Shown: positions 24,472 to 31,997 of the stretch, piece by piece
Position numbering within the stretch: position 1 is the stretch's first letter
Layout: every line of letters begins with the position of its first letter
Assembly: GCA_002403515.1 (NCBI GenBank)
Contig: DHHZ01000010.1
Span: forward strand, 1-48,644
From: Legionellales bacterium UBA4759
GTDB taxonomy: Bacteria; Pseudomonadota; Gammaproteobacteria; Legionellales; Legionellaceae
Length of the DNA stretch: 48,644 nucleotides
Direction: 5' to 3'
Translations under genes and position numbers: made by a program
Notes under the pieces: generated by a model
Database searches by the model: none
Seen by the model: the letters and a program-made list of their open reading frames with translations, nothing else
Told to the model about the DNA's origin: nothing

Positions 24472-25146
24472 TCAAGCTTGCCGAGTATACAACAAGTCAA
24501 AAACATCATGCCCTAAACCGATACCACGTTTTTCAAATTTTGTAGATGGTCGCCAGCTGGGTTTTTCAACATAAGTATTTAAAGGACTCTCATTAGAAAG
24601 CTCGGAGCACGGTGCAATTTCTTCCAACATAAATTCAGCATATGGCGCCCAATCGGTGGCACAATGTAAATAACCACCAGGTTTTAATGCTTGCGCAAGA
24701 ACATCCACAAAGGCAGTTTGCACCAAGCGTCGTTTATGATGCCTTTTTTTAGGCCATGGGTCCGGGAAATAAATTTGAATACCAGCCAGACTATTGGCAG
24801 GAATGCATTCTTTAAAAGCCACCATTGCATCAAAAGGAACGACGCGAACATTGGTTAAATTTAAACGAAGAACTTCATTTAATAGCTGTCCTATACCAGG
24901 TCGATGCACTTCAATGCCAATATAATTCTTGTCAGGATTATTTTTTGCCATCTCAACCAGAGAATGTCCCATACCAAAACCAATTTCTACAATCGTATCT
25001 GCTTTACGTGAAAATATAGTTTCAAAACACCAAGGTCGATGATGACTGGTCAGACCAAAATGACATAACCCATATAAATAAGATAAATTTTGACGAACAC
25101 CACAGCGACCGTTTCTTATTACAAAACTTTTTATTTGCTCATTCAT
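24472..25146 (-). CDS. trmB: tRNA (guanine-N7-)-methyltransferase
   Basis: TrmB makes m7G46 in the variable loop of tRNAs. The 224-residue Rossmann methyltransferase has SAM motif I VEIGFGMGHSLVEMA, the acidic YIGIEVHRPGIG, and the family signature IYFPDPWPKKRHHKRRL that contains the catalytic aspartate. The C-terminal T-K-F-E-x-R-G motif for tRNA recognition is present (STKFEKRGIGLGH). ATG at 25146 opens the gene. It appears to lead a trmB-hflK-hflC-purA transcription unit and is divergent from rpmB. Confidence 0.96.
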   Translation of the reverse strand: MNEQIKSFVIRNGRCGVRQNLSYLYGLCHFGLTSHHRPWCFETIFSRKADTIVEIGFGMGHSLVEMAKNNPDKNYIGIEVHRPGIGQLLNEVLRLNLTNVRVVPFDAMVAFKECIPANSLAGIQIYFPDPWPKKRHHKRRLVQTAFVDVLAQALKPGGYLHCATDWAPYAEFMLEEIAPCSELSNESPLNTYVEKPSWRPSTKFEKRGIGLGHDVFDLLYTRQA

Positions 25147-25280
25147 TAACTTTAAGACTCAACTATTTAACTAAACCCAAAAATTTGCTAAATTATCGCA
25201 AAAAACAAGATACAAAGCAAAAAACTGAACAAAGCAATTGCAAAATATTCGAAGAAATGATAAATTTCAGTGCTAACTTA

Positions 25281-25309
25281 TTGCGAACAAAAGCATTTTT
25301 TGCTATAAA
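25281..25309 (+). promoter_or_regulatory. Promoter for rpmB-rpmG
   Basis: TTGCGA (25281-25286) and TATAAA (25304-25309) are separated by 17 bp, and TGC directly before the -10 box gives an extended -10. Transcription would start near 25316, leaving a leader of about 63 bases before rpmB. This is among the best-formed promoters in the window. Confidence 0.75.
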
Positions 25310-25378
25310 GTACCCTTTTATTAATTTGGTTGGAAAGTTCATATAGAATTTTTTCTTGGTGTCTTCCAGGAGTTACAA

Positions 25379-25612
25379 ATGTCAAAAATCTGTCAAATCA
25401 CAAGTAAGCGCCCAACAACAGGCAACAAAGTATCGCATGCGAATAACAAAACTAAACGTCGTTTTTTACCAAACATGCAAACACACCGTTACTGGGTTGC
25501 TAGTGAAAACCGCTTTGTTAAATTAAAACTCAGCACAAAAGCAATGCGTATCATTGATAAAGTTGGTATTGATGCAGTTATTGCTGATTTAAGAGCTAAC
25601 GGCGAAATCTAA
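25379..25612 (+). CDS. rpmB: 50S ribosomal protein L28
   Basis: The 77-aa protein MSKICQITSKRPTTGNKVSH matches L28 of gammaproteobacteria in length and sequence, including NNKTKRRFLPNMQTHRYW. It binds 23S rRNA near the E site and is needed for late 50S assembly. A strong ribosome-binding site (CAGGAG) precedes the ATG. It lies 27 bp ahead of rpmG in the conserved rpmB-rpmG operon. Confidence 0.98.
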   Translation: MSKICQITSKRPTTGNKVSHANNKTKRRFLPNMQTHRYWVASENRFVKLKLSTKAMRIIDKVGIDAVIADLRANGEI

Positions 25613-25639
25613 TTAGTCAAAATATTATAGAGGCATCAA

Positions 25640-25804
25640 ATGGCTGCAATTACTATCAAAGTTAAAATGGAATCTACTGCTGGTACCGGTTATTTCAAAA
25701 CCACCACCAAGAATCCACGAAATGTTACTGAAAAATTAGAATTGAACATGTACGATCCTGTTGTTCGTAAACATGTTAAATTCAAAGAAAAGAAAGTTAA
25801 ATAA
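25640..25804 (+). CDS. rpmG: 50S ribosomal protein L33
   Basis: This 54-codon gene encodes MAAITIKVKMESTAGTGYFK and continues through TTTKNPRNVTEKLELNMYDP to a lysine-rich end. It matches L33 of the cysteine-free, zinc-independent type. ATG at 25640 follows AGAGG. A strong terminator after the stop closes the rpmB-rpmG operon. Confidence 0.97.
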   Translation: MAAITIKVKMESTAGTGYFKTTTKNPRNVTEKLELNMYDPVVRKHVKFKEKKVK

Positions 25805-25834
25805 CATCTCATTATTTTAGATTGTTATCATTTT

Positions 25835-25868
25835 AAAATCCGATGACCCAAATCATCGGATTTTTTTT
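25835..25868 (+). terminator. Intrinsic terminator of rpmB-rpmG
   Basis: The 12-bp stem AAAATCCGATGA/TCATCGGATTTT with a CCCAAA loop runs into eight T residues (25861-25868), 30 bp after the rpmG stop. Confidence 0.93.
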
Positions 25869-25907
25869 GTGCAAATATTTTCAAAATACTCATATATTCA
25901 GGGTTGC

Positions 25908-25936
25908 TTGTATTTTCTATAAGGCTACTGTAGAAT
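25908..25936 (+). promoter_or_regulatory. Putative promoter for tryptophan 2,3-dioxygenase gene
   Basis: TTGTAT (25908-25913) and TAGAAT (25931-25936) are 17 bp apart, giving a start near 25943 and a leader of about 57 bases. The same TAGAAT box, also 17 bp from its -35, appears before the acidic orphan gene at 33062. Confidence 0.5.
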
Positions 25937-25999
25937 TTTTTTCATACGATATTGGATATCCAGTGCAAATAAAGCATAAGGACATAAGAATAATAATTT

Positions 26000-27040
26000 A
26001 TGGAACCTAAAAACTTATATTATGGAGATTATCTACAGCTCAAAAAACTATTAGATGCCCAACATCCCGTTACCGATGCTCATGATGAGCTTTTATTTAT
26101 CACCATACATCAAGCCTATGAGCTTTGGTTTAAACAAATAATAACTGAATTACGTTTTTCTCGAGACGCTCTGATAAAAATGCCGCATGGCCAAAAAAGT
26201 TATGGCCCCATGATTAGGAAACTTGAAAGAGTATCACAAATTTTAAAAATCTTGGTGGATCAAATCGACATTATTGAAACCATTATGCCATTAGATTTTT
26301 TAGAATTTAGAGATGATTTAATTCCAGCATCTGGTTTTCAAAGCTTACAATTTCGAAAAATAGAGTTTTTATTGGGGGAAATTTTTTCTGCCCAAGGCTG
26401 CCCTCTTCAACACTATCGCTTAAATGAAAAAGATTTGGAGGACCTTGAAAAACAAATGAAAGAAAAAAGTTTAATTTATAGTGTTAATCTTTGGCTTGAA
26501 AAAATGCCTTTTTCTTACCAACATGCACCAGATTTTTGGACGGAATATCGAGAGCGCATTTTAAAAATTTTTGAAAAAGAACAATCGCTCGTTTCTGAAA
26601 ACAAAAGCTTCAGTCTCGAAAAAAAACAAATAGAGCTAAAAGTTATAGAAAAAAACATTGAAAATTTTTACACCTTTTTTAATAACGCAAGCTCAAATGA
26701 GAAAAAGTATAAACTCTTTTCTTTTGATGCCTGTTTATCTGCCTTATTTATTTTTCTTTACCGAGATGAAGAAAATCTTCAACAGCCTTTTCGTTTACTT
26801 CAAACATTAATGGATATTGAAGAAAAATTATCTGTTTGGCGGTACCGCCATATGCTCATGGTTCAACGCATGATTGGAAATAAAATTGGAACAGGTGGCA
26901 CTACAGGTCATGAATATTTAAAAAAAGGATTAGAACATCATAAATATTTTGCTGAGTTGTTTAATTTAGCGACCTTCATTATTCCTGAAAAAGACTTACC
27001 CCACTTCCCCAAAAAACTAAGTTCTCAAAATGGTTTTTAA
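26000..27040 (+). CDS. kynA: Tryptophan 2,3-dioxygenase
   Basis: This haem enzyme opens the indole ring of tryptophan to N-formylkynurenine. The family start is seen in YYGDYLQLKKLLDAQHP and the helix DELLFITIHQAYELWFKQ with His37. Arg104 in LEFRDDLIPASGFQS binds the substrate carboxylate, and RYRHMLMVQRMIG carries the presumed haem ligand His284, followed by GTGGTTGHEYL. At 346 residues it is longer than most bacterial enzymes (about 280); the extra length is a charged helical insertion near 185-235. The ribosome-binding site is poor. It converges on kynU with a 24-bp overlap of coding ends. No kynurenine formamidase gene is nearby. Confidence 0.93.
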   Translation: MEPKNLYYGDYLQLKKLLDAQHPVTDAHDELLFITIHQAYELWFKQIITELRFSRDALIKMPHGQKSYGPMIRKLERVSQILKILVDQIDIIETIMPLDFLEFRDDLIPASGFQSLQFRKIEFLLGEIFSAQGCPLQHYRLNEKDLEDLEKQMKEKSLIYSVNLWLEKMPFSYQHAPDFWTEYRERILKIFEKEQSLVSENKSFSLEKKQIELKVIEKNIENFYTFFNNASSNEKKYKLFSFDACLSALFIFLYRDEENLQQPFRLLQTLMDIEEKLSVWRYRHMLMVQRMIGNKIGTGGTTGHEYLKKGLEHHKYFAELFNLATFIIPEKDLPHFPKKLSSQNGF

Positions 27041-28279
27041 TTCTTTCACAAGCAGGTAAACATCTTGATAAGTATTATACATTCCATTAAAAGCTAATCT
27101 TAATATTGGCGGGCGACAATCACAAAAAATATTTTTTTGATATAGTTTCTGCTCAATTAGTGCCAGATCGATGGGCTGATTGACTATCATTGATATTTGA
27201 CAACCTCTTTCCAAAGGGGTAACTATTGTTAGCTCATCCCAAAGTTCTTCAGAAATCAGTTTTTTAAAATATTCACCCAAACGAATGCTTTTTTGAAAAC
27301 ACTCATACATGTTTATTTTTTCGAAAATTTCTAATGATGCATCCAATAAACATAAAGAAAAAATATTTAAATTACTAATAGCCCATGCTTGTGCGTCTGG
27401 CGCTTCAACAAATTCTTGCGACATCTCAAATCGTTTTTCACAAGGCACTCCCCACCAACCATGCAATTTTGTCAATGTAGACTGGTTTAGATACTTTTCA
27501 TGCACATAAAACCCACCGATTGCACCAGGACCTGCATTCATGTATTTATAATGACACCAAACAGCAAAATCGATATTCAAATCATTCAAATGAATAGGTA
27601 TATTGCCAATCATATGCGCAAAATCCACACCAACCAAAACATCATATTTTGAAGCCATACCAGCAATTTTCTGGATATCAAAAGCTTGACCCGTCTGATA
27701 ATGTACAGCCTCAAACATCATGAGCACTGTCTCATGACCATGAGTTTTTAATACATTATCTATTTTTTCATTTGAGATATAGTAATTTTCATCATATTCA
27801 ATCGTAATAAGTGCTTGGTTTTCATCAAATGGCATTTCGCCTAAAAAGGGTTTTAATGTTTCCAATCTCTGATGAATTTGAGACTTTAGCGCATATGCAT
27901 CAGAGGGAAACCCTTTGATATATATAATCTTATAGCGCTCGCGAGTCGGCTGATAAAAACTAATTAAAGCTAAATGCAAATTGACCGTCAAAGCGTTCAT
28001 TAACATCAATTGAGAAGATTTGGTTCCTAGAAATTTTGCTAGGCGCTCACATAAATTTTCATGATAGCTTACCCAGGGTCTAGAAATATGGATTTGCGCT
28101 TTTACAAGATAATTTTTCCAAAGCTCTAGCTCTTCAAATAACTTTTTTTTTGCTTTTTTAGGCTGAGGCCCAAGAGAATTTCCATTAAGGTAAATAATTC
28201 GAGTATCTGGGAATTCAAACTCATCCCACAGAGGCTGGAATGAATCTTCACTATCTAAGGATTGGTTAAAATTCTTCAT
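27017..28279 (-). CDS. kynU: Kynureninase
   Basis: KynU is a PLP enzyme that splits kynurenine to anthranilate and alanine (or 3-hydroxykynurenine to 3-hydroxyanthranilate). The 420-residue protein has the N-terminal YLNGNSLGPQP motif, MNALTVNLHLAL, Asp219 in GVDFAH, and the PLP lysine Lys245 in WCHYKYMNAGPGAIGG. The ATG at 28279 follows AAAGA. Together with the neighbouring dioxygenase it gives two of three steps from tryptophan to anthranilate. Related kynU genes serve tryptophan salvage in Chlamydia caviae and are also reported in Coxiella. Whether this cell makes anthranilate, NAD precursors, or simply degrades host tryptophan cannot be told here. Confidence 0.93.
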   Translation of the reverse strand: MKNFNQSLDSEDSFQPLWDEFEFPDTRIIYLNGNSLGPQPKKAKKKLFEELELWKNYLVKAQIHISRPWVSYHENLCERLAKFLGTKSSQLMLMNALTVNLHLALISFYQPTRERYKIIYIKGFPSDAYALKSQIHQRLETLKPFLGEMPFDENQALITIEYDENYYISNEKIDNVLKTHGHETVLMMFEAVHYQTGQAFDIQKIAGMASKYDVLVGVDFAHMIGNIPIHLNDLNIDFAVWCHYKYMNAGPGAIGGFYVHEKYLNQSTLTKLHGWWGVPCEKRFEMSQEFVEAPDAQAWAISNLNIFSLCLLDASLEIFEKINMYECFQKSIRLGEYFKKLISEELWDELTIVTPLERGCQISMIVNQPIDLALIEQKLYQKNIFCDCRPPILRLAFNGMYNTYQDVYLLVKELKTILRT

Positions 28280-28390
28280 TTCTTTAAAATTTTTGTGGAA
28301 TAATTTTTACAGTCTAGCTTAAAAATCATTTCAAAGGATAGATAGCCAACCCATCTCAAATTAAAATATTTTCACGCATAGGCAAGCAAA

Positions 28391-28418
28391 TTGATTTCAG
28401 GTAAACTAAACTTAAAAT
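28391..28418 (+). promoter_or_regulatory. Putative promoter for hpf
   Basis: TTGATT (28391-28396) and TAAAAT (28413-28418) are 16 bp apart, 31 bases before the hpf ATG, in the gap between the divergent kynU and hpf genes. Confidence 0.5.
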
Positions 28419-28448
28419 AGAAACTAACAATGTTGCACGGAGCATATC

Positions 28449-28742
28449 ATGAATATTCAAATTACAGGCCATGGCGTACAAGTTACTCCAGCACTTCGAA
28501 CATTCACCGAGGAAAAATTTTCTAAGCTTATAAGACATTATATGAATATTCAATCATGTCATGTCACATTTGATATTGAAAAATTGAAGCAAATTGCTCA
28601 AGCAACTATTTTGTATAATAAGTCTGAAGTTCATGCCAAAGCTGAAGGGGATGAACTGTATGCTGCGATTGATTCATTACATAAGAAACTAGAGCGTCAG
28701 CTAGAAAAAATTAAAGAAACACATCTTGGTCATCAAGAATAA
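28449..28742 (+). CDS. hpf: Ribosome hibernation promoting factor, short form
   Basis: HPF binds the 30S decoding region in stationary phase and promotes 100S dimers. The 97 residues match the short gammaproteobacterial form: MNIQITGHGVQVTPALRTF, VTFDIEKLKQIAQATILYNK, and the basic helix AIDSLHKKLERQLEKIKE. GGAG sits eight bases before the ATG. In many gammaproteobacteria hpf lies in the rpoN-hpf-ptsN-ptsO locus; here ptsO follows but rpoN and ptsN are absent. Confidence 0.95.
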   Translation: MNIQITGHGVQVTPALRTFTEEKFSKLIRHYMNIQSCHVTFDIEKLKQIAQATILYNKSEVHAKAEGDELYAAIDSLHKKLERQLEKIKETHLGHQE

Positions 28743-28745
28743 ACG

Positions 28746-28767
28746 ATGGGCCTCGGCCCATTTTTTT
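28746..28767 (+). terminator. Intrinsic terminator or attenuator between hpf and ptsO
   Basis: ATGGGCC/GGCCCAT (28746-28752 and 28755-28761) with a four-base CTCG loop is followed by a run of T. It lies only 4 bp after the hpf stop and 30 bp before ptsO, so it ends hpf transcripts or sets a lower ptsO level. Confidence 0.8.
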
Positions 28768-28796
28768 AATCACTACATCTATTTAAAATAAAAAAT

Positions 28797-29066
28797 ATGC
28801 AAAAATTTGAACTTCATATTATCAACCAATTGGGGCTTCATGCCAGAGCATCAGCTAAATTTGTAGCGACAGCCTCTCGCTTCTTAAGTCAAATCGATTT
28901 GATTTACGGGAAACACACCGTCAACGGCAAAAGCATCATGGGCGTTATGATGTTAGGTGCCAAATGTGGCAGCACTATCAATTGTGTGATAGAAGGCCCT
29001 GACGAGGAAGAAGTCAAGACCGCTCTATTGGAATTAATCAACAATAAATTTAACGAAGAAAATTAA
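28797..29066 (+). CDS. ptsO: HPr-family phosphocarrier (NPr/PtsO)
   Basis: This 89-aa HPr-fold protein carries phosphate on His15 (NQLGLHARASAKFV) and has the conserved Ser46 (NGKSIMGVMML). Next to hpf it is best read as NPr, the phosphocarrier of the nitrogen-related PTS that receives phosphate from PtsP and passes it to PtsN; this branch regulates rather than imports sugar. No Shine-Dalgarno sequence is visible before the ATG. Its end overlaps the convergent pssA gene by 4 bp. Confidence 0.92.
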   Translation: MQKFELHIINQLGLHARASAKFVATASRFLSQIDLIYGKHTVNGKSIMGVMMLGAKCGSTINCVIEGPDEEEVKTALLELINNKFNEEN

Positions 29067-29815
29067 TTGTCATTTGCAGCGGATTGTCGACGTCTTAATT
29101 TTCTCATTTTGTGTCGAACATATAAAGTTTGAACAGGTCCTGAGAATGCGTAAGAGAAGGTAATTAAAAATAATAAAGTTGCAGGACTTGACGCTATGGC
29201 AACAAAAACCATCACGAGCATCAATACCGACATAAAAGAAATCTTTCCTCTAAAATCGATTTGTTTAAAGCTGTGATATCGAATATTACTGACCATGAGC
29301 AAAGAGCACATTAAAGATATAAACATGGTCACCCACGGAATGATTGGCCAATCTAAATTATATTGCAGACAAATCCATACCCAAGAAGCAATAAATGCGG
29401 CCCCAGCAGGACAAGCTAAACCTTGAAAATAACGTTTATCAGCTTTATCCAACTGCGTATTGAATCGCGCTAGTCTTAAAGCAACGGATGCTGTGATTAA
29501 AAAGGCAATAAGCCAGCCCAATTTCCCTGTGAATTGTAATGTCCAGGTATAAACTAAAATCGCAGGTGCTACACCAAAAGATACCATGTCTGACAGGCTA
29601 TCATATTCGGCACCAAAGGCTGTTTGAGTGTTTGTTAAACGCGCTATACGTCCATCCAAGCCATCGGCCACCATGCCGATGAAAATTGCAATAATCGCTG
29701 TTTCAAAGTTACTTTTTAAAGAAGCAACTATTGAATAAAATGCAGCAAATAAACTGGATGTTGTAAATAAATTTGGTAATAAATAAATACCGGAATGACT
29801 AATACGTCTACCCAC
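29063..29815 (-). CDS. pssA: CDP-diacylglycerol-serine O-phosphatidyltransferase
   Basis: PssA makes phosphatidylserine, the precursor of phosphatidylethanolamine, in the inner membrane. The CDP-alcohol phosphatidyltransferase motif D-G-x2-A-R-x8-G-x3-D-x3-D is present as DGLDGRIARL through EYDSLSD. About six to eight membrane helices are visible. The protein is of the integral-membrane, Bacillus-like subclass, as in Legionella. The open frame reaches a TTG at 29851, but GTG at 29815 was chosen because TAGGGGAG lies just upstream and an extended -10 promoter puts the transcript start near 29848. That gives 250 residues beginning MGRRISHSGIYLLPNLFT. Confidence 0.9.
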   Translation of the reverse strand: MGRRISHSGIYLLPNLFTTSSLFAAFYSIVASLKSNFETAIIAIFIGMVADGLDGRIARLTNTQTAFGAEYDSLSDMVSFGVAPAILVYTWTLQFTGKLGWLIAFLITASVALRLARFNTQLDKADKRYFQGLACPAGAAFIASWVWICLQYNLDWPIIPWVTMFISLMCSLLMVSNIRYHSFKQIDFRGKISFMSVLMLVMVFVAIASSPATLLFLITFSYAFSGPVQTLYVRHKMRKLRRRQSAANDN

Positions 29816-29854
29816 AGATACTCCCCTAAAAAATTCTTTGCCAAGGTGCAAGAG

Positions 29855-29863
29855 ATTATAACA
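29855..29863 (-). promoter_or_regulatory. Extended -10 promoter for pssA
   Basis: On the minus strand TGT-TATAAT forms a perfect extended -10; a TTGAAA lies 19 bp further up. The predicted start of transcription (about 29848) excludes the longer open frame and favours the GTG start at 29815. Confidence 0.6.
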
Positions 29864-30091
29864 AATTTCAACCCGTTCATTTCAAACGAAGATGCCCAAT
29901 CAAGGACAATTACTGATGTTTTTTCACGTAAAACACGGGTTATCTTAATATGTTACAGCAGCAACCCTTATTAAACAAGCTTTAGCCCTCAAAGGCCAAG
30001 ATAGAGAAAGATTAAGGATATTATTCCCATAAAGCCTAAGATACTTTAAACTGAGAAAATATTCATAACACAATAACTATAAGACGCCACC

Positions 30092-31246
30092 ATGCAAACC
30101 CACGAAAAAACAAGCAAAATTAAAAAAGCAGCCCTCATTGCCATTATTGTGAATGGGTTTTTAGGTGTCATCAAAACCATTGGTGGTTTTTTATTCAACT
30201 CACATGCATTGATTGCCGATGGACTGCATAGTCTTTCAGATTTAATTATTGATTTTATGGTTATCATTGGAGGCCATTGGAGTCATCAAGCAGCCGATGC
30301 CGAACATCCGTATGGTCATCAACGAATTGAAACGGCGCTAACCTTATTTATCAGCATATTTTTAATATTTACGGGTATAATTATTGGCTACGATGCATTT
30401 CGTAGCATGTTACATCCTGTTTTCGAGCCTACTAATAAACTCGCATTGATCTTAGCCATCATTTCTGCTGCAGCGAATGAAGGCTTGTTTCGCTATACAC
30501 TACATGTTAATCATCATATTCAAACCGATTTATTAAAAGCCTGTGCATGGCACCACCGTTCAGATGCATTGACCTCGATTGTTGTGGTTATTGGTATTTT
30601 TGCAAGCCTTCTTGGTTTTCACCGATTAGATCATATTGCTGCAATTTTTGTGGGATTGATTATCATTAAAATGGGATGGGATTACACTTGGGAAAGTATC
30701 CAGCAATTGATTGATAGAGGTGTTGACTTAGAAACCAATGAAGCTATCACCCACACTATTCAAAAAATTGCTGGTGTAGAAAAAATTCATCAACTGAGAA
30801 CACGCTTGATGGGCCAAGATATCTTTGTAGATGTGCATGTGATGGTTGATCCTTATCTATCTGTGTCTGCTGGTCACTATATCGCCCAAGACGTCCATCA
30901 CCAATTGATGAAGAAATTTCCTCAAATTGTCGATGTGACCGTTCATATTGACCCAGAAGATGATGAAATAGAAAACACTTGCCTAAATTTACCCAATCTC
31001 AAAGAAATCAGCGAAAAATTAATCAACCCATTGCGTAAGGTTCACCAAGAAATCATTGATTGGAATGTTCATTTCATCAACCATGAAATGCAGGTGGATG
31101 TTATTGTTGATCCCAATAAAGCCAATTGGGCTGCGTTAAAAGACAATCTTAAAAACCAATCCACGAAATTTCACCCAGCAATAAATACCATTCGTGTGTT
31201 GAGTGAAAACCAGACAATTGTTATACTTGCGCCAAATGAATTTTAA
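30092..31246 (+). CDS. Cation diffusion facilitator (CDF) metal exporter
   Basis: CDF proteins export Zn2+, Fe2+, Co2+ or Mn2+ in exchange for protons. Six membrane helices fill about residues 12-200. The metal site pairs are HxxxD in helix 2 (His46, Asp50 in GLHSLSD) and HxxxD in helix 5 (His154, Asp158 in HHRSD), an arrangement most often seen in zinc carriers. The cytoplasmic ferredoxin-like domain ends with VTVHIDPEDDE near 290. The protein then runs about 95 residues further (WNVHFINHEMQVDVIVDP and on), which looks like a second small alpha-beta domain and is longer than usual. The stop overlaps the ZIP gene as TAATG. The 240 bp before it hold the pssA promoter on the other strand and nothing else I can name. 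Confidence 0.9.
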   Translation: MQTHEKTSKIKKAALIAIIVNGFLGVIKTIGGFLFNSHALIADGLHSLSDLIIDFMVIIGGHWSHQAADAEHPYGHQRIETALTLFISIFLIFTGIIIGYDAFRSMLHPVFEPTNKLALILAIISAAANEGLFRYTLHVNHHIQTDLLKACAWHHRSDALTSIVVVIGIFASLLGFHRLDHIAAIFVGLIIIKMGWDYTWESIQQLIDRGVDLETNEAITHTIQKIAGVEKIHQLRTRLMGQDIFVDVHVMVDPYLSVSAGHYIAQDVHHQLMKKFPQIVDVTVHIDPEDDEIENTCLNLPNLKEISEKLINPLRKVHQEIIDWNVHFINHEMQVDVIVDPNKANWAALKDNLKNQSTKFHPAINTIRVLSENQTIVILAPNEF

Positions 31247-31992
31247 TGCTTTTCATGAAAACTTTTAATTTAAATATTCTATTTGCTTTTGCGCTTTGGA
31301 TTATCGTTATTATTTCTGGGATATTGCCTTTTGTAAAAAAGAAAAAACAATCCCATCATCATGATTTTTCATATGGTGAAACCATAGCCACGGGCATATT
31401 TTTGGGCGCTGCTTTAATGCATATCATGCCTGAAAGTAATGCCTTGTTTATTCAGCAAGACATTCAATATCCAATCAGTTATTTACTCGCGGGACTGACT
31501 TTTCTATTTTTCCTATGGTTAGAGCATTTAGGAAAAGAACTTTATCATAATCAAATTACTAAACATGCTTTCATTGGTGTGGCTTGGGCAATGCTCTCTG
31601 CACACTCTTTTTTCGAAGGGAGCGCTTTGGGTTTAGCTAGTGATTTATCGGTGGTGGTGGTGTTATTCATTGCTATCGTATCACACAAATGGGCTGAAGG
31701 TTTTGCCATGGCTGTTCAATTGGTTAAAAGCAATACCACGATGAAAACCAGTCTTGTCCTCTTTTTCTTATATGCATGCATGACACCCATGGGCATACTT
31801 TTGGGGTATCATTTTCATTCTCCAGAGGGTAATTTGTACAGCCCAATTTGTATGGCCATTTCAGCAGGCACCTTTCTCTATTTTGGAACCTTACATGGAT
31901 TAGAAAGGTGCGTACTGGTTAAGCGTTGTTGTGACCTCAAGCATTTTAGCTATGTAATACTTGGGTTTTTATTAATGGCAATCGTTCCTTGA
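31246..31992 (+). CDS. ZIP-family metal transporter
   Basis: ZIP carriers move divalent metals into the cytosol. This 248-residue protein has about seven to eight membrane helices, a histidine-rich loop after helix 1 (KKKKQSHHHDFSYGE), and the binding motifs GAALMHIMPE, HSFFEGSALGL (helix 4) and SHKWAEGFAMAVQ (helix 5). The helix 4-5 His/Glu residues that form the metal path are intact. It is translationally coupled to the CDF exporter through TAATG, an unusual pairing of import and export families. An ATG three codons later (31255) is an alternative start. The metal cannot be told from the sequence. Confidence 0.87.
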   Translation: MLFMKTFNLNILFAFALWIIVIISGILPFVKKKKQSHHHDFSYGETIATGIFLGAALMHIMPESNALFIQQDIQYPISYLLAGLTFLFFLWLEHLGKELYHNQITKHAFIGVAWAMLSAHSFFEGSALGLASDLSVVVVLFIAIVSHKWAEGFAMAVQLVKSNTTMKTSLVLFFLYACMTPMGILLGYHFHSPEGNLYSPICMAISAGTFLYFGTLHGLERCVLVKRCCDLKHFSYVILGFLLMAIVP

Positions 31993-31997
31993 CTCTA

